A stretch of 64,000 bases of DNA from Stromatinia cepivora (Eukaryota; Ascomycota; Leotiomycetes; Helotiales; Sclerotiniaceae): the NCBI GenBank assembly GCA_014898415.1, contig RCTD01000008.1:1488001-1552000 (forward strand), written 5' to 3'. A program made the position numbers and the translations under genes. Under the pieces are notes generated by a model, which saw only the letters and a list, made by a program, of their open reading frames with translations, was not told where the DNA came from and searched no databases. Positions 34,737 through 47,350 of this stretch are shown here, piece after piece. Numbering within the stretch: position 1 is the first letter of the stretch; each line of letters begins with the position of its first letter.

Positions 34737-36344
34737 ATATTCATATATAATCTGGAAAATAATAATCTGATAAGACTTAGATCTTTTATAAATTCAGGCG
34801 ATAAAATCCTTAGAAAAGTATCATTTATAAACTTCATCTATTATTCTCTTGAAATTCACAAAAGCAAAATCATCAAGGTCAACTTTAAACTGTCTAACAA
34901 TCTTCTTTCCTATTTGAATATATAAACCATACAGAAACATCCTTCCAGCTTCAAATTCGATAATTATATAATTATCAATGAATTAAATAGCCGAAAATAC
35001 AAATTTAATAATATAATCCTTTATTATTATTAAATTTGTATTATAATTCTCTTCATTTTTGTTATACTAATTATCAATAAATTGATCAAGAAAATCTCGA
35101 ATGTCTATCATTTGCTAAATATCATAATCGCAAAAGTATCAGAGTAATACTGATCTCAACCCTTCTTTCCAATTATATTTAATAGAATTGTATTTCAATA
35201 TAAATTTGATTTGGACAACAATAGTATAATCGCAATACCAAGAAAATCGAATTCATATTTCCTCATCGGATATATCACAATCAATTTGTAAGGCATCCCA
35301 AATTGTAAAAAAGTCAAATATATCGATCCTATTGAAAATGAGGGCAACAATACTCCTAATATACAATATAATAAAGAATATATATACATAATCTTTAGTA
35401 CAAACAATAAATAGAATTTTTGATAGATTTTGTTATTGTTGATTTACTTTTTTTTTTTTTTTTGGTTTTCTTTGTTTTTTCTTCTTTTTTAATAGGATTT
35501 CCATTACCATTAATAAAGAATTCTTTGATGGATTCAAAAAGATTAACAATTAAAACAATAATACTATCCTTTGATCCTTGAAGAGTATTTTACAGAAGAT
35601 TCAATCTCGTAGATAGATCAAAGTTATCCATTATATTATTGTAGCTTGATTGAAAAGTATTCGATTCGTTAGAATCTGATTCAATATTTAGTTTTCGATA
35701 GCTTTCAATATTTATAATTTTCTCTTAATAAATTTCCAAAAGAAAGGGAAAGATATATATAATCCTTCCCAAAGTTTTTCTTTTTCCAAAAAAACGTATG
35801 AATTTCAAATCCTTCAATTAAGAGTTTTTTAAGATATATCTTAAATTTTTGATTGTCAATATTAAGGATAATAATTTAATATATATTTAAGTATTCAAAT
35901 AACTTTAAAGGTATATAAAACGTTCAAAATCCTTTAATATAATTAATTATATTCAATCAAAATCGTTCTCGAGATTGGAGTTTTCTTGTTTATAGAAATA
36001 AATAACTTATTTGCAAATAAAGACTCCATTATATTTGAAATTCTAATATACTCTTGATGTTACTAATTGTATCCCCGAATAGGATTTTTATCGATATATT
36101 TCTTTCAAAATGAAAAATAGAATAATAATTCTATTGAAAAATGATTCGTCTTCAATATAATAGGTAAATACAAATAAAAGAGTTTCAATAATCAAAACTT
36201 TCTTACTCAAAGTTTGACAATCCCACATTTTTGAAAAAATTATCCTTTTAGAATCAATCCCATCCTTTTATTTACAAATTGTTAATTCTACTTTCTTTTC
36301 AATCATAATTTCCTTACAAACATATTTGTATAATATAAACCATA

Positions 36345-36371
36345 CAATTCGAATCCTACAAGATTCATTAT
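36345..36371 (-). other. Likely tRNA primer-binding site of the gypsy element
   Basis: Directly inside the 5' LTR, the minus strand reads ATAATGAATCTTGTAGGATTCGAATT. After 3 nt this starts TGA (TGG with a G->A change is expected, complement of CCA), followed by 7 nt and then AGGATTCGAATT, which resembles the complement of a tRNA T-stem and loop (GGTTCGAATCC type). The tRNA identity is not determined. Confidence 0.45.
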
Positions 36372-36663
36372 TGTAAAAAAGATAAATCGAGATATATACA
36401 TCCCAATAGTATACTACAAAAGGAAATAGGAATTAGAATTGATCAAATTACATTGTAGAAACTTCAAATAGTAAAACTAATAGATTTAGATAATAATTTG
36501 GATTATATACAAATGAAATACAAAAAGACTAATAGAAAAACGATTGATTTCTTTTAAGAAAAAGGGAGCAAAACCCTCTCTTATATCTAACTACAAAGAG
36601 TCATATAACCATATGACTACGAACTAGCTACATGTTAGGCCTTGATATCCCAACTTTCTCATA
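36372..36663 (-). repeat. Gypsy 5' LTR
   Basis: 292 bp, aligning end to end with 25476-25767. The first part is heavily transition-mutated, while the segment at 36560-36660 (GTCATATAACCATATGACTA and following) is less changed than its partner there, so RIP damage is uneven between copies. Confidence 0.9.
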
Positions 36664-36879
36664 TTATATATAATTAATTTCAATGATTCTTTATTATTAA
36701 GTTTGCAATAATTTTGTGAAAAGAATTCGATTGATATTGAAGTGAGGAGTTTTTGGAGTGTCTATCCTTTTGTAAATTATCGATTGGCTCGAAAATGTTC
36801 TTCCTATATGTTTTGTAATTGTTTTACATTATTTTGAATGATTTCTATATTTGATAAATAGATATGGTATTTTTTAGCC

Positions 36880-37770
36880 TTTCTGTATTGGTGGAATATA
36901 GGGTTCAGGGGTTCGGTTAACTTAGAGTTATTTGTTTTTTTAATATAATAAATATCTATTTAGAAATAATCGATATTGTTATAGACAGTCTGTTTTTCGT
37001 AAAATTGGAGTTTTTTATAATTGGTTTTTTTTTGTCATTATTTGAGTTTATATTTTCGAAATTGATTTCCTGTTTGTTATTCCCCTATATATATGAGAGA
37101 ATGGTATAAGAAGGAATATTGTTATTTAATAGTGTTTTGGTGAGTCGATATTCATTAGTATTATTATATTTTAATAAGTATATTTTAGGATTTAAAATAT
37201 GCAAAGTTGAGAGATCAATAGATAATAATGAAGTATACAATAGGAATCAATATAGTGCTGATATCTTGAAGTTGTTTTTGATTATAGATTATTTTGAGAA
37301 ATTTGTATAATAATATAATTATTGTAAGGTGTTGAAGATTATTATCTTTTGGAATATAGGGTTATATAGGTCAAATTGATTCATAGCGAGAATGCTTCGA
37401 TATTATATTGTTTTTCTGGCTGTATTGCCGATTTTTTCGTTATTATATGTATTATTACAATGATCTACAATATAATTAGGGAAAAGATATTCTTTATATT
37501 TTTTTTAATATGACTGTAAGCTATAATGGTATTAGCTAGTTGAAAGGCTAATTTGTATATAAGTGATTGTTCGGTAGTACTATTCAACTTTTTATTATTC
37601 GAAAGATTGAGGGCTAAAAGCTCTGTTTCATTTATATTTTGATTGAAAGTAGAAGTACTAGCAGATGGTACTGATTTAGGTATTCTTCGGCCTCTGCTAT
37701 TAGATCCATGATATACAGAAATGATGCTATTGAGGGAGGGGGGGGGATACGAGTAGTAATTTGATTGAAA
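36880..37770 (-). pseudogene. Decayed unrecognised gene
   Basis: A single minus frame stays open for more than 80 codons and continues past single stops. Blocks: SIISVYHGSNSRGRRIPKSV, ASTSTFNQNINETELLALNL, TEQSLIYKLAFQLANTIIAY. After TAG and TGA it goes on through IYLLKYNNTNEYRLTKTLLN towards 36880. A nine-base G run at 37738-37746 sits at the upstream edge and a frame change there is likely. No family recognised; it could be the interior of an older mobile element or the N-terminal side of a host gene displaced by the gypsy insertion. Confidence 0.45.
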
Positions 37771-39077
37771 ATCATGATGATTGATAATAATTTGGGATAT
37801 TTATGGCTTTACATAGGGATAATCTATAGATTTAATAGCTATAATAACACAAAGGGAACAATTCTACAATTATTTTGAAGCAAGGAATGAAAGAATTAGG
37901 TGGAAAAGTGATAGGAATGATGTTGTCACTTCAAAGAAGAAGCTCATTTTGAAGTATTCCAGAGATGGAAATTAGAATAAAGAATAAATTCCTTAAGTTC
38001 TTTCAATAAGTAGAATACTATACGCTAGATTTATAATAGTGATATTATACCCAAATTCTTTATTGAATAAAGGGATAAGTGAAGGATGATTAAGCAAGGG
38101 AATCCCGTGAGGGAATTTTCTGATTCCGGTAATCTGATACAAGGCTCAATGGTAGAAATGGTTGAAGTTTTAGTACCCAATTCAATATAATAGCTTTACA
38201 TAATCTTTGTGGATTTTCTATATATAATTGAGAATATTTTGAAATACGAAACCAATGAACACTGGTTATAATAAAGGGAAGGAGAGAGAGAGAATAGAAT
38301 GCTGGCTTTGTAAAAGGTTCCTTTACTATCTTAAGATTAGGAGGTGTATTGGTTTAAAATAATTTGCTGTTCAAAAGAGTATATAAAGGCATATATCATT
38401 TTTTATTGATAATGTTGAGATTAAAGTATATCATATGATATTTAGCTGTTCGAGCTATCTTATTATAAGTAAAATAAGGCTGATACATTATGATTCCAAA
38501 GGATGATATAGTAAGCCAAAGTTAAATAATGCTGATCACAAGTTCCTTCAAATCTGTTTTAATTAATTACCCGAATGTATACATATATACTTATTATTTT
38601 CTTTTGTTTTATTATATATTTATAAATAAACTTAATCATCTTTATTTATATTAACTTAGACTTAGGGTTAAATACAAAAAATTCTTATTCTAATATCAAT
38701 TATATTTTTTCTCCTATTCTTTTATTACTTTTTGATTATAAACACCCCAAACTAGAAATTTATTCCTTAATATAATCAATCGTTTTCTTTTCTTTTCCAT
38801 CAATTCTATTTTTTATTTATTCTCCTTAAACAACTCTTCAATATCTTCTATCAAAGAACTCAAAAATATATTCTCATCGCTGAAATATTTGCGGAATAAC
38901 GTTTTTTGTTTTATACATTGATTAATCAATGATATATTATTTTGACTTTCAAATACTGTTATAAATAAATAAGAAATTACAATAAACAATTAAAAAGGAC
39001 TTACTGGAAATTGAATTAGATATTTCAGAATGTTTACACTTTTTACTTAATAATATAATCGAACTTTCTATTATATA
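37771..39077. other. AT-rich, no supported gene
   Basis: Fragments such as 37980-38350 have slightly higher GC but no frame I can support. Confidence 0.35.
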
Positions 39078-39959
39078 TTAGATTAGCAAAATTAAATAAA
39101 AATTCGAAGACTTATTAAAGGATGATAGACTTTGATCCTTTTGTATTTTTCCAATAATCATTAATGGAGCTAATTCCTTATCACTCGATTCGGTTAAATC
39201 AATGATAACAGGGTCTAATGAATACTGTGTATATATAATCGATTGCTTTATCTTTATTTTAGAAGATTTGGATACTAGAATCTCATCATCAACTATTTCT
39301 GATGTTTTTGAACCCTTCAAAGGAGGCTCTAATTTGCAGATAATCCCATTCATTATCTCTACCTCGGAAGATTTGGATGCGATAACTTCATCATCAACAA
39401 TTTCTGATGTTTCCGGATCCTTCGAAAGAAATTCTGACTCGCAAATAATCCCACTCATTATCTCTACCTTAGAAGGTTTGGATACAATAGCCTCATCATC
39501 AATCATTTCTGAAGTTTCTGAATCCTTCAAAACAAGTACTGATTTATAAATAGTTTTATTCAATATTCTTGAAATCGGTGCCTCCAAAAGATTAAGGAAA
39601 GATTTAGATTCATAAACATCCTTACTATCGACAATTCTAATAATTATTGGATACATCGAAACAAAGAGTTTTGAAAAAATCTTTGTTGATAAATCCGAAA
39701 ATACTTTTATAATTAAATTAAATACATTAGATATAAAAGACTTAATAATGTTTAATGATTCTTCTTTCTCTAATTGAATATTCTTTTTGTTAAAGAACTC
39801 GATATAAGAATAAAATCCCTCAAATAATATATTTATATTTATATCTACAAAGTATTTATCAAAATCAAAGTTCTCTAGGAATTCGTTATTAGATTACCAA
39901 GAATCTGCTACATTGTTGTTGTCGTTCTTGAACTCTAAACATTGATCTATTGAAGTCAT
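39078..39959 (-). pseudogene. Repeat protein with C-terminal SUMO-interaction-like motif
   Basis: ATG at 39959 (MTSIDQCLEFKNDNNNVADSW) meets TAA at codon 22, one change from CAA. The same frame is then open for 271 codons to 39078, remarkable in such AT-rich DNA. The N-terminal half is amphipathic/helical (FFNKKNIQLEKEESLNIIKS). The C-terminal half has three imperfect 35-38-residue repeats of the form SETSEMIDDEAIVSKPSKVE...IMSGIICE. Next comes PVIIDLTESSDKE, a textbook hydrophobic-D-L-T plus acidic SUMO-interaction motif. The product would be a SUMO-binding, probably nuclear, protein (inference). Family not recognised. Confidence 0.55.
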
Positions 39960-42900
39960 AACGATAGGAGGGGTTGAAATCATAATAATAACTTGATAAA
40001 TTGAAATGGAAAATGTTTTGATTAAAAAAATAAATAAATAAATAATCTTAGAACTAAATACAAATTATCTTTTATACCCATTCTCTTTCAAAGATCGTCA
40101 ATTATCGGGGGCTTATATTATGATCTTTTTAATCTTTATTGAGACAATATACAATATATTTTTTCTAATAGACTATTATCTAAAATGATAATAGAATAGC
40201 GGAAAGTGATCCAGGATCTCTAATTAGAATATAAATAGGGAAAATATATATATTAATATATTTCTTATATAAAATATAAAGAGAATATCAATTAGACAGA
40301 TTTATCTTATTATAAATACTTGTTCGGTTCTATTTTGCATTTCTTAATTTTGTTTTAAGAATCGTTATATTAATCTATTATTAAATATATTATCAAGAAA
40401 TATAAATGAAATGGTCTTTGTTATATATATACAAGCATATTCTTTCAATACAATGTTCTATACTTTGTATTTATTATCAACAATATACAGGATCCTTTCC
40501 TATCATCAAATCATTTTAAAAATATGAATATCATTGTTATCATTGATCCGGAATTCTTCCCTAATATCATTACATCGAATCATATCTTCAAATTGAAAAT
40601 CACCTATTAATCATTCCATTATACAATTATTATTCTTTAGGCTACAAATATCACCCACGTCAATTATTTCTATATATAATATACAGAATTGATCAATATT
40701 AACTATACAGAACCGTTTTTGATTTGTTATTATTCCCTTAACTATTATAACAACTATTATAGCAACTACAAATATATCCAATAACAGGGTAAAATCAGTT
40801 AACAAAATAATCTACAGTTTATATCTATGCCCCACATTACCTGTAACATATTCGCTTTTGGGAATTTGAACAAGAATTGAAAGGGGTACGGATAACAACT
40901 CTATAGATTGAGGAAAGACGAATAAAACAAAAAAATCTGAAATAAACAAAAACAAAGCAGTATTAGATTTTATTAGATCTATATTTTATATAAATCGATC
41001 TATTCTCCATATTTATATCGAAATCTCTAAGGGAACTTCAGAATCCTTTATACAGGGCTTTTGCTTTTATACTTATTTTGATACAGAAAGAAATTCTGGG
41101 TCTACGAAATCATATCTCCTTTCTACATTTGTTTTGATATTAAAAAGAAAGAGAAAAGGGAAAAGGAAAAAATGGATTTAAAGCTTTCTATAATCGATCT
41201 TTCTTTCGTATTTATATTGTTAAGATTTCAAACAACCTTCCCCTATCTTTAATTTTGCCTTCGGCTATATTTTTCTTTATACAGTACTTATTATATTCAT
41301 CCTCGATTATTATCAATGATTATAGATTCCTCCTGATTTTTGAAGACCAAAAGTAAAAATAGAAACACCAGCATCAAATATACAATGATAACCGCCATCG
41401 AATATATTAATACAAACGATAGATCTTTGAATATTATACTAAAGGTAAATAAACCAAAACCAAAAATAAAATGTTCTATAAAAGAAATTATTAAAAGTAA
41501 AGGAATATATATTCGGGAATATAAAAATACTACACTAAAAATAAATAAACTCGAATTTAAATCAGAAATGTTATAGATAATCGAAACACCAAAGTTATAA
41601 ATGGTACCAATAATATTGATAATCTAAAATATAGATTATAGAAAATAGATTACTACAAATGAAATAAAAAATTGTTATTCCATTCCTATATTCGAATAGG
41701 CTCCTCAAAATAGATATTACAATTAGTCATTATATATTAACTAGTTTTCGTTGTATTTTTAGTATAATAGAAAAAATAATATATCATCTATTAATAAACA
41801 TCAAATAATCTTTACATCCTTTTATAATATATAACAAAAGTAATCGAAATAATTTGATTAATAAAAATGTATTATATATTAACCAAATATCTTCTTCAAA
41901 AAAGTAAGAAAGTTAAAACTATTCATATTTCTTATAACTATTCTTACTTTGCCACTTACACTATTATTATCAAGGAATAACTAGTACTATCAATATTAAC
42001 TAGTATCTGTCCAATATTACTATAGATTATTTTTGCTTCGCCGAATAACCTGTTATCTATATTACTCCATTCGTTGCTATCTAAAAGAATAAAAGAAATT
42101 GAAAAAAAAAATTACTATTTGCTACTCTTCTTTTTGAATTATAATTTGTATATCCTTCCCATTCATTGATTTAGATATTAACAATTCCTTCAAACATATA
42201 TTCACAATCTGAAGGTCAATAAATATCTTGCCCTCGATCACCGCCATCTTAATTTCAAACACTTTGAATAATTTTGTATTGATGAATATAGATATATTGT
42301 ATAATTCATTAATTGATAATCTTTTTGGAAATTGTCTATACCTTATAATAATATTATATCTAATGCAAAAGAAAGATTCTCTTTCCAATCAACTAACCTC
42401 GTCCAAAAATCATGATATCCTTATTTTGAAATATAATTTGATACTATCCCTAAAACTTCTTTTATCATTTTGAAAATATTTAGAAAATCTTTCTATTTTA
42501 TTCTTAAAGTTCTTATTATAAAATCATATCTCTTAAGAATTAATTTCATTTGCTAAAAGTATATAATCTAGTTTTCAGATAGCCTTATACTACAACCATT
42601 AAAATTCGTTTTCATTTGTTTCAAAATTTAACTGAGGATTGAGATATACTGATTTATATCTTGAAATACTTAAGGATCATCCTGGTTTGTTAAGATCCGC
42701 AGAATGTGTTATTATTAGAATAAACAAGGCCAGCAATTGTTATAATACCCGTAATGATATTAAAAGGATTATTCATTATATATTCTAATAGAAAATCGTA
42801 TAGGATGATGATTCAAAGAGTATATCAAGATAACAAGAGATGGATGAAGTGCCAAATGCGCACGGTCCAGAAGCTTTCAATGAGTTTAGCGCGATCAGAA

Positions 42901-43260
42901 GGTATCATTGTGTTGTCATAATGCAGAAAGTCATCCATCTTTCAAGAATTGTATTTTAAATACCTAAGAGACCTTATCGAAGCTGATTGAAGTTGTGTTG
43001 TGATTGATATTACCCTTGTTATGTGTTTAGCGTAAATTCCCGATTTATTATTATTTGTTATAAAAGCATGAATAATTGATTGGGATTTAAGAGGTATATG
43101 AAATCAATTGCAGATCTACTCGGACAGTAAGGGATAAGATGGTTTTTTTTGTAACCGAAAACCCCGTATCTTATACAACTTGATATCTTATAAATTTTTT
43201 TTATTTATCAAAACAAAAGTTATTAAAAATTAAATAATAATTAAAGTAAAAACTTAAATT
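39960..43260. other. AT-rich block with weak open frames
   Basis: Short frames such as 42122-42388 minus (IEGKIFIDLQIVNICLKELL) and 41340-41576 plus are present but have no recognisable domain. They are probably eroded coding sequence. The AT-rich block ends sharply near 43265 with a GC-rich segment. Confidence 0.35.
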
Positions 43261-43548
43261 ATAATCTCAGTTGTGGTACATACCCCCCACGAGTTTAGCG
43301 GCCGCCGCATCAGGCAACGTGCGTGCACGAGCCAGCAGCCGCTTTCAACATCTATAAGAATCGTGCTCCCCTCACCTCGACCTCCTCCCGACCTCCTCCC
43401 TCTTCAATTCTAACACCTCCTCCTTTAGTCATTCAAGCTCACCATGCGTCGTAAGCCTCTTCCCATGTCGACCCACTTCAAATTTCCCTTTACATCGGTC
43501 TTGCCGCAGCTGAAAGATGTCGACGGCATTACCCACCTCAAACCATAA
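43261..43548 (+). other. GC-rich promoter-like segment and 34-codon ORF
   Basis: Composition jumps at about 43283 (GAGTTTAGCGGCCGCCGCAT). A CT-rich tract with a duplicated GACCTCCTCCC leads to CTCACC-ATG at 43444 and a 34-codon frame (MRRKPLPMSTHFKFPFTSVL, then stop 43546-43548). This looks like a fungal core promoter with a short or truncated first exon. Alternatively it is the 5' end of an unrecognised mobile element. Confidence 0.35.
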
Positions 43549-45336
43549 ATCTCGATTTACTACCTTGAAATCGATACTCTTTTAACTATTATGATAACAA
43601 CTTATTCGCATTCTATTGGTCGAAGTACGAAGAATACGGTAGTTCGTCTTCCATTCTCACCGGCGCATTGTCACGATCACAACAATCACCTCAGTAACCC
43701 CAACTGCAGTACTCTTTCTTACCTTGGGGCTTGATTGCTTTCACTGCGATTTGGCCAATCGAAAAAATGCCTGATTAATAGCATGTATTGCTTCTGCTAT
43801 CTCACTGCGCTATGAATAGCTTACGCGCCGAGGGAAGGATCATAGTAAGTTCCTGCACGGCGAAATGATGATATGCAAGGCAAACTGTTGGAATTGAGCT
43901 AATTGTGATGAGAACAGCTGATCTTTACTATAGATTGCGATCTCTTGAGTATCGACGACGAAACGCTGGTGGTTCGAGGCCTGGGTCGCTCTATGGGTAT
44001 CTACAAGGGGGTAGGTCCTATGATCTTGGAACAAGCTCCATTCTGGGCGGTGGTTATGTCAGAAGGATAGACCTTACATTGAGCTTGAAGGGTTATCAGC
44101 TCAATATCCTACTTTTGATAGGATATTGTATTGGCACCAGAGTAGATACACGATCATCTGGAGCTGCGCAATCTCGTTTCTATAAGGGGATGGTTTTATT
44201 TGCATGTTAGGCAGCTAAGAAGGGGGCATTGGAAATATGTACGCTCTGTTACTGATGATCGAGAAATAATCCGAGAAACAATGCTGAGATTGGTCAATTG
44301 TGAATATGCAGAGTGGGGATATACAAGACGGGTGTATTCTATATTGAGAATGCAAGGTTAACGATATACTTGTTTGTTTCGGATATGCACATATGTCATA
44401 TCCGTAAACATCGGTTTCTTGCATCTGATAGGAGCCAAAACAAAATCCGGAGGATGTGACAAAACCAGTTTTCCCGCAATAAGCAAACGTTGTCATTGAA
44501 CTCCTTATCCTCAAGGTTCAGGAAATAGACGGGGATGATTGACTTTTTCTCTTACGATTTGCACCAAAAGATCAAGCAAAAGATAAGTATATCAGGCAAG
44601 GAATGAAATATGTCAAAAAGATCGGCAGTCAAATTTTCACCCTCCAACTCAGTTATGGGATGATCTCTGAAAGTTCTTTGTTGTTAATCCTTGTTCGTTT
44701 GCGTACATACATAAAGCTTTTTTGTTCTATTCCTAGAATCAATTGTTATACTTTTCTTCTCTTTTATCCTGGAAAAAATTGACCACTCCTCTTCTACTCC
44801 TAATGGTAAGCGCCAGCGAGTCTCTCCCTTCCTACCCCTCATAATAGAAGAGGAGAGGATAGGAGAAGTACAACACTAGCCGCTGTTATTTTCTTCTTTA
44901 CAAGTCAGCTAAAGACACTTTTTGCTTATTTTTGTTAAACAGAATATATGCTGGTGGCAAAAACTGATTAGGCCTAATTTGTTCTATTTGTTTAAGCATC
45001 TTATGTAAGTGACGGAATAGCAATCATCTCTTCTGTGTTTTATATATTGTTAAATACTGGTCTATATCCCTCATCTGCTGTTACTGATTTCTGACTTCCA
45101 CCATTATCGAATCATTTCTAACTACATATTAGGGATGAGTAAAAAGGTAATAGGCTCATGGTCGTTTTATTGCTGAACTGAAAGCTAACGAAAAACGAAA
45201 GATCTTTTCGATTCCTTTCTTATCTATAAGAAAATGGTTATACATACATCTTACACATTCAACTCTTCGCCCTACTTATCCAGCGCAAAATCAGTCGATT
45301 GCCTCTTGCTCTATTCTATCTTCTCATCAACTCAAT
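43549..45336. other. Region without a confidently assigned gene
   Basis: Minus-strand stretches 43840-44034 (TYPLVDTHRATQASNHQRFV) and 44215-44490 (TTFAYCGKTGFVTSSGFCFG; ETDVYGYDICAY) look weakly coding and might be exons of eroded genes, but I cannot build a model. The stretch 44520-45336 is non-coding upstream sequence of the zinc-binding pseudogene. Confidence 0.3.
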
Positions 45337-45834
45337 ATGCCATCTAGAATACCAAGATCAAATAAAAGTTGGTCTATATATCCGTTGCTTCATAATAAAA
45401 TATCACACTTGTTGAAAATGGATAATCTCTATTTCGATTTCTATGAAATTGATGACGCTGTAAATTGTATTAAGGAATATGATACAAGTATTATAGATTG
45501 ATTCGTATATTATAATTGTGTATATGGTTCTGATGGATGATCAAATAAGCGAATCGCTATTACTATACGAATGTACTCTGGAGTAAAATATAATGGAAGG
45601 GTATATCATCAATGTTGTAAGAATTGCAATAATCTGAGTTAACTACTTTTGGATGATTTATATATAGAAAGAGTCGTATATTGTATCAAGAAATGGTATG
45701 GAATACGAATAAATTTGCCCAAATACTCAGGTCGAAATAATGGTCCATATAACAAGGATTTATGTAAGGGATGTAAGATTAGTCATTGCAATCTATTTGG
45801 TAAGCAAGGCAGTAGTTTTTATGGATTCAGTTAA
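45337..45834 (+). pseudogene. zf-3CxxC-type zinc-binding protein pseudogene
   Basis: From ATG 45337 one frame encodes a protein with three in-frame stops (near 45498, 45537 and 45640) and ends at 45834. Features match the zf-3CxxC family: a damaged first pair (FVYYNC, the first Cys apparently now Tyr), KRIAITIRMYSGVKYNGRVY, a second pair HQCCKNCNNL, VVYCIKKWYGIRINLP, and a third pair LCKGCKISHC. The stops fit W->TGA, CGA->TGA and CAA->TAA. Fungal members are small predicted nuclear zinc-binding proteins of unknown role. It is bordered downstream by a gypsy gag fragment. Confidence 0.7.
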
Positions 45835-45958
45835 CAAATATTCAGATGCGGAAACAGAGTAATAAAGAGGAGCTATATGAGAGCATGAAAACATGGTGTT
45901 GATGTAACTCAATGGATTGGTTATGCAAGGTATCTTCGTTTTTCTGTGGAAGGACTTA

Positions 45959-46620
45959 TTAGTGCTGGCGAAAACGGTCGTCCAGGCCTTGCAGATGGTT
46001 GGCATATTTTTGGAACTTTTGGCAGACAAGCGGTTTATAGAGCAACATATCTTGTAGCTCGCGCGATATCCCTTGAAACAATGAAGGTATAAAAGCATTT
46101 TCAAGCATCTCTTCCTCTAATGGCAAACGTTGGAACTCTGAGAAATATACACTTAAATCCCGATTCTTCTGTTTGAACTGACATAATTTGTTTTGGGCAT
46201 TCTGTATACGATTTGGGTCTCTAAAGGCACCCTCTAGGTATTCCAGCATTTCTGGTCGTTACAAATGCCGTCAAATTTCTTCGGGTCGGGAATTCTCTGA
46301 TTAAAATGGGAAGACTCGGAGCTTTTGATTAAAGGATTCTTATATAGTTCGATTGTGAGCTTTTGCTTGGTGACAGGTTCGGTAATGGAAGTATGCACTA
46401 CAGGGGTAGCGGCGGTCAGAAGTTTGGTTTTCTCGATTTTGAGTTGAGTGATTTTCCGGTGGGCTGTATTCAGCAGTTCCTTCTAGTATTGAATTATACC
46501 ATTCCCTTCAGAAACAGTAGTATGTAAAGACTGTATAGCAGGTTTGTGGTGGAAGAGAGCATGTTAGAAATATGTTCGAGCAGAGTGTGTGTCCGTAGCA
46601 TGTCGTCGATCTTAAATATT
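45959..46620 (-). pseudogene. Gypsy gag fragment with internal deletion
   Basis: The minus strand gives a coiled-coil-like start (HRKITQLKIEKTKLLTAATP), then RIPDPKKFDG, the usual entry to Retrotrans_gag. It jumps directly to AFRDPNRIQNAQNKLCQFKQ, KNRDLSVYFSEFQRLPLEEE, FQGISRELQDMLL. In full-length elements some 60-80 residues separate the two, so an internal deletion is inferred. Beyond 45959 the reading is lost. Confidence 0.75.
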
Positions 46621-46623
46621 ACC

Positions 46624-46784
46624 TGTGACGATTCGTCACCTGTTCCAGGCACGAGACACAGCACGTGACCGCTTTCCTGTGTATATAGCCTAGAGTCTTC
46701 TTCTTTTCCTTTTGATTCTCTTCTTCCTTCCTTAGCTTTAGATCCTAAGGTAGAATTGAATCCTTTTCGTGACAGCTCTTCACA
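46624..46784 (-). repeat. LTR, family 3 (5' LTR of the gag fragment)
   Basis: On the minus strand it starts TGTGAAGAGCTGTCACG and ends GACGAATCGTCACA. The core (AAAGGATTCAATTCTACCTT, continuing AGG.TCTAAAGCTAAGGA) recurs at 58840-58963 minus and 60475-60550 plus. It lies immediately upstream of the gag fragment in that orientation, as a 5' LTR should. Confidence 0.7.
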
Positions 46785-47350
46785 CTAGTATAGCCCTAAC
46801 CCTGTATATGTGTTTCTAACAAAATTGCCTATTAATCTTTTTCTATACGCTGTAGAGGTTATAGTTATAGTTTTCCTTCCTATTCGGGATTAGCCTTTCC
46901 CTTCCTATTTGGAATTGGTCTCTATCTTCCTGATTGAGGGTTAATTCGTCGAATTCGTATGCCGGGGATTGATTCGTCGAATTCGTATACTGGTATAGCA
47001 GTATAGTCGCCGGAGCGTCGGAAATTACCCCACATTCGTGTACTTGTGTGTCTGACCTTAAAATCCTTAAATATTATTTGAAACTAGTACAAATCAAGCA
47101 ATTTTAAAGATAATCTAATTCTGATTGGAGATTCAGATTTGGCCAAAACTCTCTGAAGTTGATACCATACTGTACTCTCAACATAATTATCGTATTGAAT
47201 TATTCTAAGCATGTTGAAATACTTAAAATTATAATATAAGATCTTCACTTGTTGAAGATATAGACTCGAAAATAACATTCCGCTATTAATGAAAACCAAT
47301 TCCATATGTGTCAAAATCAAAGAGAAAATGAATTTAAAACCCTACTATTT
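46785..47350. other. Intergenic, no gene seen
   Basis: Contains a duplicated TTCGTCGAATTCGTATxC motif (46948-46994). The plus frame 47306-47497 is a shadow of the neighbouring gene's last exons. Confidence 0.3.

Larger units (their letters stand above)
25476..36663 (-). mobile_element. Complete, RIP-inactivated Ty3/gypsy retrotransposon, 11.2 kb
   Basis: Two LTRs of exactly 292 bp (25476-25767, 36372-36663) flank it, with TTAT on both outer sides (25472-25475, 36664-36667). Coding run on the minus strand: gag, protease (about 33.3 kb), reverse transcriptase (about 32 kb), RNase H, integrase (about 30.4 kb), which is the gypsy order. A perfect polypurine tract (GGGGAAAAAAAGAG read on minus, 25768-25781) precedes the 3' LTR. 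The element is unusually long because a further ~4 kb with a separate coding region follows the integrase. Stops occur throughout. Confidence 0.9.

Noticed and set aside
46785..46800. CCCTAACCC-like motif suggesting telomeric repeat
   Set aside because: A single unit only (TAGCCCTAACCCTG); no array, so not telomeric.
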